Below are positions 48,501-59,800 of a stretch of DNA of 64,000 bases, one piece after another (position 1 is the stretch's first letter; each line of letters begins with the position of its first letter). Source of the DNA: Rhabditophanes sp. KR3021 (Eukaryota; Nematoda; Chromadorea; Rhabditida; Alloionematidae). The position numbers and the translations under genes were made by a program. Location of the stretch: contig CAUJLY010000006.1 in NCBI GenBank assembly GCA_963281155.1, positions 10,602,001 to 10,666,000 on the forward strand, in the 5' to 3' direction. The notes beneath the pieces are model-generated. The model ran no database searches. It saw only the letters and a list, made by a program, of their open reading frames with translations, and was not told the origin of the DNA.

Positions 48501-50249
48501 GGGTTTAGTAGTTGATCTGTAAGATCATCCAAATTCTTTACTTGCGGAAGACCACATTTATCTCTAAATGCCGAATAACTTGGAAGTCCATGGTCTCGGG
48601 ACAATTGTATTAGCAAAGTGGTAAAATGTAATGAATCACTTGAAAAACCAACCCTCCCAAAGTTCTTTCTCAAATATGCAGGATTGATATGTAAGCCAGG
48701 CCTAGAAACTTTAGTAGATACAAGATGACTCAAAAATTTGTCTACATTCTTTGCAATGAAAGTTTCGTCTATTTCAATTGTAGTTTGGGCATTTATGGTA
48801 TTGGAAGAATTAGAAAATTCAAAAGGTTTTGTGCCAGTTTGGACCATCATGGTGTAATAAAACAATCCAGCAGCAGAAGCGAAACTATTCAAGGAATTTG
48901 CATTGGATGATAATTCATAAAATGGCTTTAAGTTAACTTCATCATCATGAAATTTACTGACAATCAGGTTAAAATACAAAGCTGAGTCATGTCCAATTAA
49001 AATAGGCACAAATTCATTTAACGTTACGAACTGTATTTGTGCTACAACAATCTTTCTAACTTCTTGAAATATTTTTTCATCAGACCAATCTCTATTAATT
49101 GAACCTAACCCTTTTGCTAATTTATTGTGATTTCGTATCAATACAGCTCTTAATACAGGTGTTGTTTGGTGTAGTAAGTTGGTGTTGTCAGTGGGAGTTG
49201 TCGATTTGGTGGGATTGATAGTTTCTTTAATTCTACCCGATTCAAAAGTACGTATCATTGTTTGTTCTTCCAAAGTGTTTCCATAAATGATGCCGGCGTC
49301 GATGAAGGAGGTTCCCACATTCATCTGTTCTCTTGCGCCCACGTAACATTGGTCACTTTTTGAGCCTATTAATGTTCGAATATAAGGAACACATTTTGAT
49401 GGATGTGAATACATACTTGTAATATCAGCACTTTCTAGGGTTAAGCATTCCAAATGTGTGTTATTTGGATCACAGCACTTTTTGTGAGTAGGTAATGAAG
49501 AAGTATATAAGTCACTATTTCTTAATTTAACCATGTCCTGATAAATAAAATTGGACCAATGTGTGAATAAATTATTTATATTTGTTGCTGCTTCTGTACT
49601 ATTTTGAAATAATTCATTACCTAACATAAAAGCTTTCGGTAATGGAGTTCCCTTTTTTGTCAATCTTTCCGAACTCAACCCATCCCCATATGCATTCGGT
49701 AAGAAACGCTGAAAGGCAGTGTATGTTGCTCCCCACCTAGGATTAATTGGGTTATTACAATTTCCATCAGCAGTTCTGACTTTCTGGACAAAACATTTTG
49801 TTGCTAACTTCTGACATAGACCAGTAATGTGTTTAGATTGGAAAGGGAACTTCGCACTTGGATTGGCTTGCTTAGTCTTGATGGCAGTTATGAATGCGAG
49901 AATTGCCGGATAGACATGGTTATGTATGTCGTTGGTCAAACAAACTTTACCCACAACTGATTGACTTGCCAAAAGACTTGATACAGTTTGATTGTAAAAT
50001 CGGTAGACATCGTTTTGGGCTGATGCAAGGAATTGGTTTATATTTGAGGGAGGGTCATTTATATCTAGTTTGTCAAAATTATTCGTGCTAATTATTATTT
50101 AATTTACCCTCAATATTTATGTCAGCAAGATTTGGAGTAGGAGAATTTAATTGTTCGCATGCTGATGACCATTTATCGCAATTTGTAGAATATTGAAAAG
50201 TAATCTTCAAGAATATAGCAAATATTATAAGAATCTTCTGCAATACCAT
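45536..50249 (-). CDS. Secreted double-domain haem peroxidase, first domain inactive
   Basis: Exons are 50108-50249, 46926-50064 and 45536-46877, giving 1540 aa. An AATAG acceptor abuts the ATG, and the signal peptide is MVLQKILIIFAIFLKITFQY. Two animal haem peroxidase domains lie in tandem, about residues 130-690 and 860-1470. The second keeps the haem-linking Asp979, distal His980 and calcium Asp981 (QFLDHDMSHVP), and the proximal His1225 (FRFGHSLIRQTF). The first has Tyr222-Gln223-Asp224 instead of Asp-His-Asp and Tyr near 451 in place of the proximal His, so it cannot bind haem normally. A Cys-rich tail (CTSCKCTTRGLRCEAIKIKH) follows. Nematode peroxidases of this class (MLT-7, SKPO, PXN relatives) cross-link tyrosines in cuticle or act in defence. 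One active and one structural domain is the inferred arrangement. Confidence 0.9.
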
Positions 50250-50593
50250 CTATTAAAATTAATTATAAAGTGGAAGTAAGAATACTTTCGACTCGTTTGA
50301 TTGTGTCTTAAATATAAGTTTACCCAGGTCCATAAAATGGATGCTGTATAATAATTTGGTTGTTATGATTAACAATATAAACACAATTTGTTTACAAGAA
50401 TTGCTGTCATTTATCATGTAATAACAGGTTGTAAATATATATTTAGATAAGATTGCGCTACCCTTTTTTGATTACACATATTACCGAGTTGTAATCTCAA
50501 TTATTAATCAGAATAAATAAGGCATTTTTGAATATTTTATTTAAGATTATTTATTTGTTTAATGAATGGATGAATGCAGTTTTGTAAACAAAA
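50250..50593. other. Spacer between peroxidase and His-rich gene 1
   Basis: 344 bp of AT-rich sequence with an AATAAATAAG motif near 50512-50521. Nothing else is seen. Confidence 0.3.
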
Positions 50594-51244
50594 TTAGGCA
50601 CTGTATTCATCGTTGGATTCGGTTGGTTCTTGTGATGGAACATAAGAGGAGGAAGATTCAAGTTCAAACTCAGATCCAGCTTGTCCAGGAACTTTTGGAT
50701 AAGTTGGAATGGCATCAGCTCCGTAATTTTGACGAATCTTTTGGCAATATGATCTCAAATACCGACTGTGGTGGATGATGTGTTTGTGTCTGTAGCCATT
50801 GCAGAAGTGAAGAGCAGATTGAACAGAAAATCCATTTCTTTGGAAATAGTCCATGGCATATTTGTCAGCAAAGTTGAATCCGTAATTGTGGTGTCCGTGG
50901 CCGTGTCCGTGTCCATGTCCGTGATGGTGGTGATGGTGGTTACCATAAGGGTTCCATTGTCCTGGTTGGTTCCATGATGGGTAAGAAGGAAATCCACCCC
51001 AAGGATTTCCGACTATATGCTCTGGTGGGCAATACTCAGGATAATTTGGAATGTATGGAGTTGTTGGATATTGTGGCCATTGTGGTTGTTGACCTCCGTA
51101 TCTAGGTTGTGGAGCTGATGGGTATTGTGGTTGTTGAGCTCCGTACCCAGGTTGGGAAGCTGGAGGATATTGTGGTTGCTGAACACCATAGCAAGAAGCC
51201 AAAACGGTAACAGAAGCAAGTGTAACAAGAGTTGAGAAGCGCAT
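50594..51244 (-). CDS. His-rich secreted protein 1
   Basis: A single-exon gene of 216 aa. The signal peptide is MRFSTLVTLASVTVLASCYG. It is followed by Tyr/Pro/Gln repeats (QQPQYPPASQPGYGA type), then a WNPYGN linker, a run of six His and alternating GH units. Next is a conserved module of about 60 residues (YGFNFADKYAMDYF, SVQSALHFCNGYRHKHI, SRYLRSYCQKIRQNYG) with two Cys, and an acidic Ser-rich tail. The His tract suggests metal binding (zinc or copper). Tyr/Gln-rich repeats are common in cross-linked cuticle or eggshell proteins, a possible substrate link to the adjacent peroxidase, though this is inference. It is paralogous to the gene at 52188. Confidence 0.8.
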   Translation of the reverse strand: MRFSTLVTLASVTVLASCYGVQQPQYPPASQPGYGAQQPQYPSAPQPRYGGQQPQWPQYPTTPYIPNYPEYCPPEHIVGNPWGGFPSYPSWNQPGQWNPYGNHHHHHHGHGHGHGHGHHNYGFNFADKYAMDYFQRNGFSVQSALHFCNGYRHKHIIHHSRYLRSYCQKIRQNYGADAIPTYPKVPGQAGSEFELESSSSYVPSQEPTESNDEYSA

Positions 51245-52187
51245 TCTAAGATGTATTAAACGAGAGCAGAATGATTTCCTGTAATTTATTTGGCTTTTTA
51301 TATTAATTTTGAGAAAGTTTAAAAATTACTAACCTTTAATTAAATTTTTTAAAACATTTTTTTTGTATAAAATGACATTTATTGTTAAATGACAATGCAA
51401 TTATACGTGGTAATATCAAAACATTTTTCTTTATTCTTGAGTCATTTTAAATAATGTTTTTGAAATACGTTGAATTTTATTTTGAAACTAAAAAGGTTAT
51501 GAAAAACTTTTACACGTCTCTTGTGGCTGTTGAAACATTACGTAGCTGATGCTAAACAGTTCATTAAGATCATCTTGTTTGATAGATAAATGATAGTGTT
51601 GAGTAAAATTGAGACTAATATCTTCTTACAACTTCATACAAATTTCCAAAGCAATACATCGTTCCCTAAATGAGTTGTAATTTTTTGGAAAGTCTTGATA
51701 AATCATTAAGATACTTGTTCAAATGCTCTAGTTTCTGCAGTTAAGAAGTCAGATTTATTTAAGTTGATGTATTATCTCACATCCAAATATTTCCTTCAAA
51801 GTAAACATATTTTCCAAATTTTATTCAAACTTATATAGGTATAACTGATTGTCATCCAAAGGAAATTACTTTGTAATTATTAAATAGCTGTGATCTATTT
51901 ATATATGCCAGTTTATTTTACAGATTATAAATAAATATAAACGTTTTGCCAAATTGTAAATAAATAATTTTGTTGGCATTCCCACAAATATTTACATATA
52001 TAATTGCAAAGAAAAGAGTATATAAGGTAATTTTTTATTCTTCCATATGATATCCTGGAACCATTTTACAGGGCGATTCTGATTATAAAGCAATATTAAA
52101 AGTGTAATGAATGAAATATTTTATTTTAAACACTTATGGAGATATATAATTTAGCATTATTTAATAAGCTCTATTTTGTTGTCTGGT
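51245..52187. other. Spacer between the His-rich paralogues
   Basis: 943 bp, AT-rich. A purine/T-rich promoter is presumed just upstream of gene 1. No other feature is recognised. Confidence 0.3.
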
Positions 52188-52643
52188 TTAAAATCCATTT
52201 TGTGGATTAGTTGAAACTTTAGGATAAGTTGGAATGGCACCACCTCCATAGCTTTGGCGAATCTTTCGGCAGTAACTCTTCAAATATTGACTGTAGTTAA
52301 TGATGTGACTGTGTCTATGTCCATTGCAGAAATGAATTGCAGATTGAACAGAGTATCCATTTCTGTTGAAATAATCCATCGCATATTTATCAGCGAAGTT
52401 GAATCCAAAGTTATTGTGGCCGTGTCCGTGGTGTCCATGGTGTCCATGATGGCCGGGTTGACAGTTTTGATAAGGATTCCATTGTCCTGGTCGGTTCCAA
52501 GATGGGAAGGATGAATGACCGCCCCAGGCATTTCCAAGAGTATTTTGGGATGGGATATGTTGTGGATATTGAGGGTTAAATGATCCGTGACAATAAGCCA
52601 AAGCAGCAAGTGAAAGAACAACAACAATGATTTTGGTTTGCAT
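52188..52643 (-). CDS. His-rich secreted protein 2
   Basis: A single-exon gene of 151 aa. The ATG at 52643 begins a signal peptide MQTKIIVVVLSLAALAYCHG. A shorter spacer replaces the Tyr/Pro repeats of gene 1. It is followed by WNPYQNCQPG, HHG repeats and the same two-Cys module (FGFNFADKYAMDYF, SVQSAIHFCNGHRHSHI, SQYLKSYCRKIRQSYGGGA), then IPTYPKVS and a short tail. The acidic tail of gene 1 is absent. The module is far better conserved than the flanks, so it is the functional core. It is a tandem duplicate of the gene at 50594-51244; the family is not recognised. Confidence 0.8.
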   Translation of the reverse strand: MQTKIIVVVLSLAALAYCHGSFNPQYPQHIPSQNTLGNAWGGHSSFPSWNRPGQWNPYQNCQPGHHGHHGHHGHGHNNFGFNFADKYAMDYFNRNGYSVQSAIHFCNGHRHSHIINYSQYLKSYCRKIRQSYGGGAIPTYPKVSTNPQNGF

Positions 52644-54820
52644 GGTAATATTCAAAGGAATGAATGTGGTTACTGAATGGTAACTTATTTGTCCTTAAAT
52701 AGGCATTTTATTTTGAAATCATTGTCTCAGTATGTTTGGTATTTTGTTGAAATGAAATATGACATATGAATCATTAAAATAATTTATAGAAAACAAAAGG
52801 ATTGTTTGATGAGTAACGATTCAAAAAGAAATGTTTAATTTTGTAAAAGGTCTAAATTGTTCAACAAATCAATTATTTTACTTATGTAATTAGAATGAAT
52901 CTTTTTAAATGCATTATTTAACAATAGCCACCATTTCAACTACGCATTTAACAACTCAAATGCACGAAACAATTGATAATATTATTAATGTGCAAGTCAA
53001 ACATTCATTTTTAAAAGGAAATGTAACTTACATGGTAAAAACCTTTCATCATTTTTACGCTTCCAATTTAAGTAGATCTCTATTCAATGATAATTTATTT
53101 AACTTTGTGAATTCAGTAAACTAAGAAAGTTTGAATGTTATACAAATTCCAAAAAATGCTGTATAAGTTGTAAAATCTATTTTATGGTCATCAATTTAAG
53201 TTTCATTTTAGCAAACTTTTAATTATCCATCCAATCTAATTGTATTGCTTTTTTCTTTGTTGATGGTACTTGACGTGACAAAAGAGACACCTGCTGAACA
53301 CAATCTGCTAATTAAAACTTTTTAATATTCTTCAAAATAGTATTCATATTGTATTTTTAACACATTTTATTATCATAAGCCATACTAAGATTCATAATCT
53401 CTTGTTCAAATTTAATTATTTATAGTGAAAGAGCAGCATAAGTTTAAAACTAATGCATTTGTGGTCTATATACAAACAATTTTAATACGTATATATAAAT
53501 CACAGATGCTTTGTATACTTAATTTCACATAATTGCAAAACTTCCCTTTCCATTCAAAAGTTTATTTTTTGTGGGCAAACTTTTGTATAAATTTGCTTGC
53601 CCAATAAACTTATTTAGACCAAACTATTTCTTATTTAAACTTTTTGGACTACTACAATGATTGATATGAAATGTAGAAGTATTTTTATTAACTATCAATA
53701 TTTAGAAATGTTTATAGTTAGGTTTATTTAATATTTGTCCAACTTTTTGGTCATACTTGTATCAATTGAATTGGAGAAACATTATATCTTTTAGATTGAG
53801 GCTTTAACAATGTACCATTATCCGTCAAATGTATGTATAAGCCATTTGACAAAAGGAATCAAAAATTTAGTCGGAAGGTTGAGGATAGAGTGAAAACAAG
53901 TTATTTCCCAATATCAAATGAATCTATTTCTTTGATTATAACACGTTTTCTGCTATTTCTTTTTAATTATTTTAGGATTGCAACTTATTTTTGTTTGGAT
54001 GAAACCTCTTCAACATAAATGCTTTTTAAACACTATCTCTAAAATTAAACAAAACAGTATGTTTCTCCTGATTGCTGTCAATATTTTAAATTAGTTTATA
54101 TTTCTGCAAACATTTTAATTAATTTTATTTATGAAGTGTTTAATTAAACTTGCTCTCATTAAAAGTTGTATCATTTGGGAAGTTAATTTTTTACAAATAG
54201 TCTTCCACCATTAAGGCAAATCTTTCATCCAAATATAATATAATTGACCTCTCTTAGTGCCACTGCCACAAATCTATTATACTCACAGGTGGTTTAAAAT
54301 ATTTAATGTCTTGTTTCACTTGCTTTTGTTAGATTAGCTTTGGAGTTTATTTAGTACAGAGCCAGGAATATTAATCTGCCTGTCTATTGCCCAAATATAT
54401 TTTATAATTTTACATTTTTACAATTTACCTTTCCTTTTTATGACACCTCTATACACTCTTTCTTAATAACTTGACTCTATTCGTTTAATACAAAAGAACT
54501 ACTTTCAAGGGAAATTAAGTTGTATGTATATAATTATACGTTGAAATCAAAATTTAAATCAATCCAACGCCCAAGTGAATCTGTACTTTTAGTATTTATC
54601 AAATAATAAGGTATTATAATAGTCATTTTATGTATGAAACATTACACTACTGTATCGTGCTATTATATCTATTGTGACCTGAGGTGAAAAGTATTATTAT
54701 TCAAATCACACCATTATCCAACTACCAATTATCGGACCATCAAAGTCAGTATATAGATCATTTGACAACTAATGATATAGAAAATCCTTGGCAATATTTA
54801 TAATTGTGTAAATAATTAAA
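52644..54820. other. Intergenic, 2.2 kb
   Basis: A divergent promoter region between His-rich gene 2 (-) and the Cys-loop channel gene (+). Open frames at 52,909 and 53,833 (about 60-70 codons) have AT-driven composition. No RNA gene or repeat is recognised. Confidence 0.3.
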
Positions 54821-56536
54821 ATGAAAAAAGCAACATATTTACTAATATTCTTGCTCATTTTTTTATTCCATTCTCCTATATATTCATTGACACCTGAAGA
54901 ACGAAGTGAGCTACAACGAAAAATTAAGTATTATCACAAGTCAGTAAGGCCTGTTGAACGCTTCAATTTGATCTCAACTATAAATGGAACTTTTTTTGAT
55001 TTGCCAACTGAAGTTAGATTATATGATATGTATCAAATAAGGGCAAGTGGGTGTTGATAAAATATTAAAATTGTTTTTGTTTTAGAATAGACTGAATGTT
55101 CATTTGACGTTAATTATAACATATTTTGACGAACGGTTACAAATGCGTGAATTAAAGACAAATTTCAAAATTCCGCCCGAGTACGATTTGTGGGCACCGA
55201 CTTTGGCAATTAATGGTGAATTATTAATTCATTCCTCTGCATATTTAGACCCTGAAAATGGATTTATTTCCCTTATTTACAAAATCAAATACGAACAAAA
55301 AGTTTGTATTGTGCCAACGTGGGCTTATCCATTTGATAGATACACATGCTACGTTTCCATTGAAGCAGAAGATGATGAACACTTATCAATTAAAGGTCAG
55401 AGGGATATGAGGGAAAGTAATAATGAAAATGCGAACTATTACGATATTAAAACAGGTATTTACAGAAAGCTGTTCATTAATATTTTTGGTGCAGAGTTAC
55501 TTTATAAATGAGACTAAGTCAACAAATTAATTCACATCATTAACTCTATAATTAAACATTTATTTTAGTTGAATGGCCAAACTTGGAATTTGAAATTAAA
55601 TTTAATAACTTTTGGCAATCATCCATAACAATCATATATTTACCATCAATTTTAATATTCTCACTGGCTGTGTTTTCTCAATTAAAGCGTCGCAAAGTTC
55701 AAGTTCAAGTATTATCTACTTGTATAATATGCATTCTTTTATTGGTAAGTACTCATTTGGAAGTTGATTGACATTCATACTTTCAGCTGTGCTCAAAATT
55801 TTTAATGTCCGAATTAAAAAACATAATAACTCTTCAAGATTTATGGCTAGGAGTTACATTTTCACATTTGATTGCTCTTCTTTCAGTAGATCTTTTACTG
55901 CCTTCTCAGCATACGCTAATAGATTCAAATGAAGAAGAAGACCAAGAAAAGACATATGAACCAAAAATAAACTCAACATCATTCAATTTAGCCTTTCATG
56001 GTTCTAAAGAAGTTCCCACATCTTCATCTAGTCAAGTTTATCTTAACAGAAATATTCCAAATGGTGAGAATGAATTAAGGAAAGCATTTAATTGCAGTTC
56101 GTATCAAAATCAAAGTTACGAATGTAGCCCCCTACCAAAACATATTCGACCCGAAGCTTATCCCTTAATTTCATCAACATCTCTTAATCACTCCCCATTA
56201 TCTCCTTACCGAGAGCATGTAGTAAGAAAAGTGTCAGCCAGTGGAACAACAATCACAACCCCATCAATTGGAAAAGGGTTGATGATACATCAAAATGGAC
56301 ATACTCAAGTATTGTCAACGGATGGAGATGACAATAAAAGCAGTTGTTACGACATCTCGGGGATTAAAGGTGCTAATACAAATTACTCTAAGAAAGGGCC
56401 AGTTAGTAAAAAAGTTAATAAATTTGTATACTCAATGAGTAGACGAAAACGATTTGGTGTAAGCGTTGTAATATTGGCTTATATATTATTTGCGATCTTG
56501 TATATTTTGATCATTCTTAGTGTCACCAATAGTTAA
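54821..56536 (+). CDS. lgc: Divergent Cys-loop ligand-gated ion channel subunit
   Basis: Exons are 54821-55042, 55086-55455, 55569-55744 and 55787-56536, giving 505 aa. The signal peptide is MKKATYLLIFLLIFLFHSPI. The ectodomain carries the Cys-loop, Cys-13-Cys with the PFDR turn (CIVPTWAYPFDRYTC), and the LWAPTLAING loop. Four helices follow: TM1 SSITIIYLPSILIFSLAVF, TM2 VQVQVLSTCIICILLLLC, TM3 WLGVTFSHLIALLSVDLLL, a long loop, and TM4 VVILAYILFAILYILIILS. There is no vicinal Cys pair, so it is not an acetylcholine alpha subunit. TM2 lacks the usual GEK start, and charge selectivity cannot be read. Intron 1 seems to use a GC donor (AGG|GCAAGT); a GT alternative (GG|GTGTTG with a later AG) also keeps frame. 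Confidence 0.85.
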
Positions 56537-56854
56537 TAAAATGATGGCATCGTAACCAATTAAAATAAAAGTAATATGATATGTGTCATTTTTTTATTCA
56601 GTTAGTATATATTTTTAAAATGGTCTTTTATTGTTAAATATAAAATATAGTATTTTAAAATGTTTCCACTACAAATTTCATTGGATTATGTTGAATTTGA
56701 AAGGATTAATTATACTTTCGGATTTTGGATAGTTAATAGCAATTCCACGGTTAGAATGTCGTCAAAATACATACACATACAAATTAAACAGTTATGTCTT
56801 GGAGGGGGGATCATATCAACTTTAGTTGATTTGCGACCTGCTTATATCATACAA
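56537..56854. other. Convergent 3' region
   Basis: 318 bp between the channel gene and the NHERF gene. An open frame from 56,660 runs into the end of the NHERF gene and has no support. Confidence 0.3.
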
Positions 56855-59800
56855 TCACAAACTTGAAATTAATTGATACTTTTGCTCGATAGTCATGGTA
56901 TTTTGCTTCCTTGGATCTTTTTTGCGATTCAAAGCCATCATTTCACGGGCTTCTTTAGCACTTAAGGAGAAGATGTCCAAGTCGGGTTGGCTTTTTCTGA
57001 CAGGGCTTGGTGAGCTTTTGGGATCCTTTTCCATGAAGGATTTTGTATGTTCGTTGTTGTTATTTGTTGAGTGGGGAAGATTGATATTTTGGGATTCCAT
57101 TTTGATTTGAAATGGATTGGATTTCGGAATTAGTGGTGGGGTGTAAACGATTGGTTTAGGTGTAATTGTACGAACTTGTTGCCTTGGAGAATACTGAAAA
57201 TAAAGAATACGTTAGTAGGGTCAACAAGTAGATAGTAAGCTTTCGAAATAAAAATATACAAATAAAAGTGTTAGTAACCTTTTCGAAAGTAGGAGCTTCG
57301 ACAATTGGCTCATCGTAGTCGTCTAAGTCGTCTGCAAATGGGTTGGTTGAATCAACACTGTCACTGTTGTCACTTTGTGAGTGATCGTAATGTCTTTTAG
57401 GAAAGTATTGAGAAGTATTACCGGTTTCTTGATATCCAAGCTTCTTGCCTTCAACTTTTTCAAACCCATGCTTATGCTCACTTTTTCTAGAGGAATTAGA
57501 AGATTGTAAGCTGTCATCTGTATTATTAGAGACTCGAGAAATGGAGCGACAATTAGTATAAGTATAAGCAGCGGCGTTTTGATAATGCGCAGCCTGAGTT
57601 AATTGATCATGAGCCTGTTAATATCAAAAAATGAAACAACCCAAATAATAATAATCTTATTTTGTTTTGGTACTCTTTTAATAATTGGCTTTATATTTTA
57701 ACTTTGAACTAGTTTACCACTTAGTTGTTTGTTAATTTAGCATAAAATAATTAAAACTTAATTTCGAAATGAATGCATTTTTTGTAAGTATCACTTACAT
57801 ACTGGTTTGTTTGTGAACTAGATTCCACATTATGAACTACATTTGGCTTGTAGGGAAGAGTATTATTAAAGCTATATTGGACATTGAAATCAGCATGCCA
57901 TTTGTCAACATCTTCAGGAGCTACCAATAAAGTACTTTGCAGGGGGGACTTTTTAATCATAGCAACGACGTCTTTGTGTGGAGTTGTAGGGTAGACGATG
58001 TCTCCGTTGATGCCTACGATTCTTTGGCCAGTTTCTAAGCCGGCATGGTAAGCAATTCCATTGTAATCAACAACACCAATGAAGTGTCCTTTTCCTTTGT
58101 CTAGATGGACATTAAATCCAAATTCATCACTTGGATCACTTTTTTTCTAAATTAATTCAAAGTTTAATGAGTAAAAAGGTTAAACTTACTAGATAACAAA
58201 GTCTTGGTCGTGGTGCCATCTTCAAAGTTGTTGACGGTTGGTCAGGTAAAGTTGGACTGGCCGAGGTGGGTGAATGGTTGGAGTGGGAAAATTGAATTTG
58301 GGGCGAATTAAGCTTGATGGTGTTCTATAATACAACAAATTTATTAGTCATTGTGTTAGCTTTTGTTGGGTGGTTTTGTGGGTATGAGTATTATATATGA
58401 TTAGTTGTGCAATGTCACTCGGAGTATTAAACTTTTAGAGGAAATGTTTCGTTTAGGGTAATTGGTATTATCAATAAATTGTCCTGCTATATAATATAGC
58501 TTTAGAATTGTCTAATATTGGAATTAAAAGAAAAACTTTGGAGGTGCATATAATTAGCAAAATAATCAGTAGGTTGGAATGATGAGAGGAAGTAGGTATA
58601 AGAGTTATTAATTCACAGAAGTGAAGATACACAAATATGTTAATAAACGAAAGGAGGAAATATCTATATATAAGTATTGAAAATGACAGTGAGTCAAAAG
58701 CCTTCGACAAATAAACAATCCTTCTCGGTTTTTATTAAAAGTCCATGATTGAAACTAGAAAAGATATATTCATCTAGAAAGCAATTATGATAATTAAAGG
58801 ATGTATTGGTTTGTATTTGCAATTTGTGAGATATAATTATGTTAACACATAAAAAATGTTGTTAATACTTCTGCAAATATCTTTAAAATATGTAATTTTG
58901 TAAACAAATGTTGCTGAATTATGAATAATAATCCTCCTTATACCAAATATTTATTTATTGCATGGAACATAGGAAATGAAGCGAAAAGTGTCGCTATTAC
59001 TTACCACTATGAAACATAACCAAAACTCTTTATTATGTTGTTTTATGAAACTTAATTTTAAAAGCTGCTTTACGTTTGTTTAAGAATATAATGTATTGTG
59101 AAAATGTTTTTGAACAAATTAAATCAACTAATAAAAGTCAAGTACAGTTAACAAATAGGTGCTTTGTAAATTTGAATTTTAAAAAATATATTTCAAGGAC
59201 ATGCTTTGTTCAAATTGAATTTTAAAAAGATTTTAGGTTGACAACACTATGAAAAGATTAAATGATTCAAATAGCAGGAATTGTTGTATCATCGGAAACA
59301 AACATTATTATACTAATCAGTAATAATAATATTGTATTCATCGCTTTGAATCTCCAAAAATGATGCAATTATTGTGCTATTTAAAACATGAATGGCAACA
59401 AAATTAGAAATGGTAATGATTACATCACTAGCAGATTAATTCATATTGATCAAAATAAATATATAAAAGCGACATTGCACTTATTTGAATTGGCAACTCT
59501 GGCAAAAATATAAAAAATATTAAGTACGTCAGATTAGCCGTATATTATAAGAAATGGAAGGTATTGAAAGATTCAATTTTTTATTTTTGCCAACGCCAAT
59601 AACATATTTGGGCATAAGTTGGTCCAAACGTTTGCTTACGTTTTTCTTCAGACACGGTTAATTATAATATGAAATTATAGAGAAAATGGCTAATATTGAA
59701 TTCTCACTTTATGGATATTAACATTTTTTGAAAGATAGTTATTGACAGTAATAAAATATAATAATCGGGAGGTTTAAAGGAAAAATATTATGATTAAGTT

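Noticed and set aside
56660..56866. 68-codon frame after the channel gene, considered as a second channel fragment
   Set aside because: No Cys-loop or membrane segment; it runs into the antisense of the last NHERF exon.
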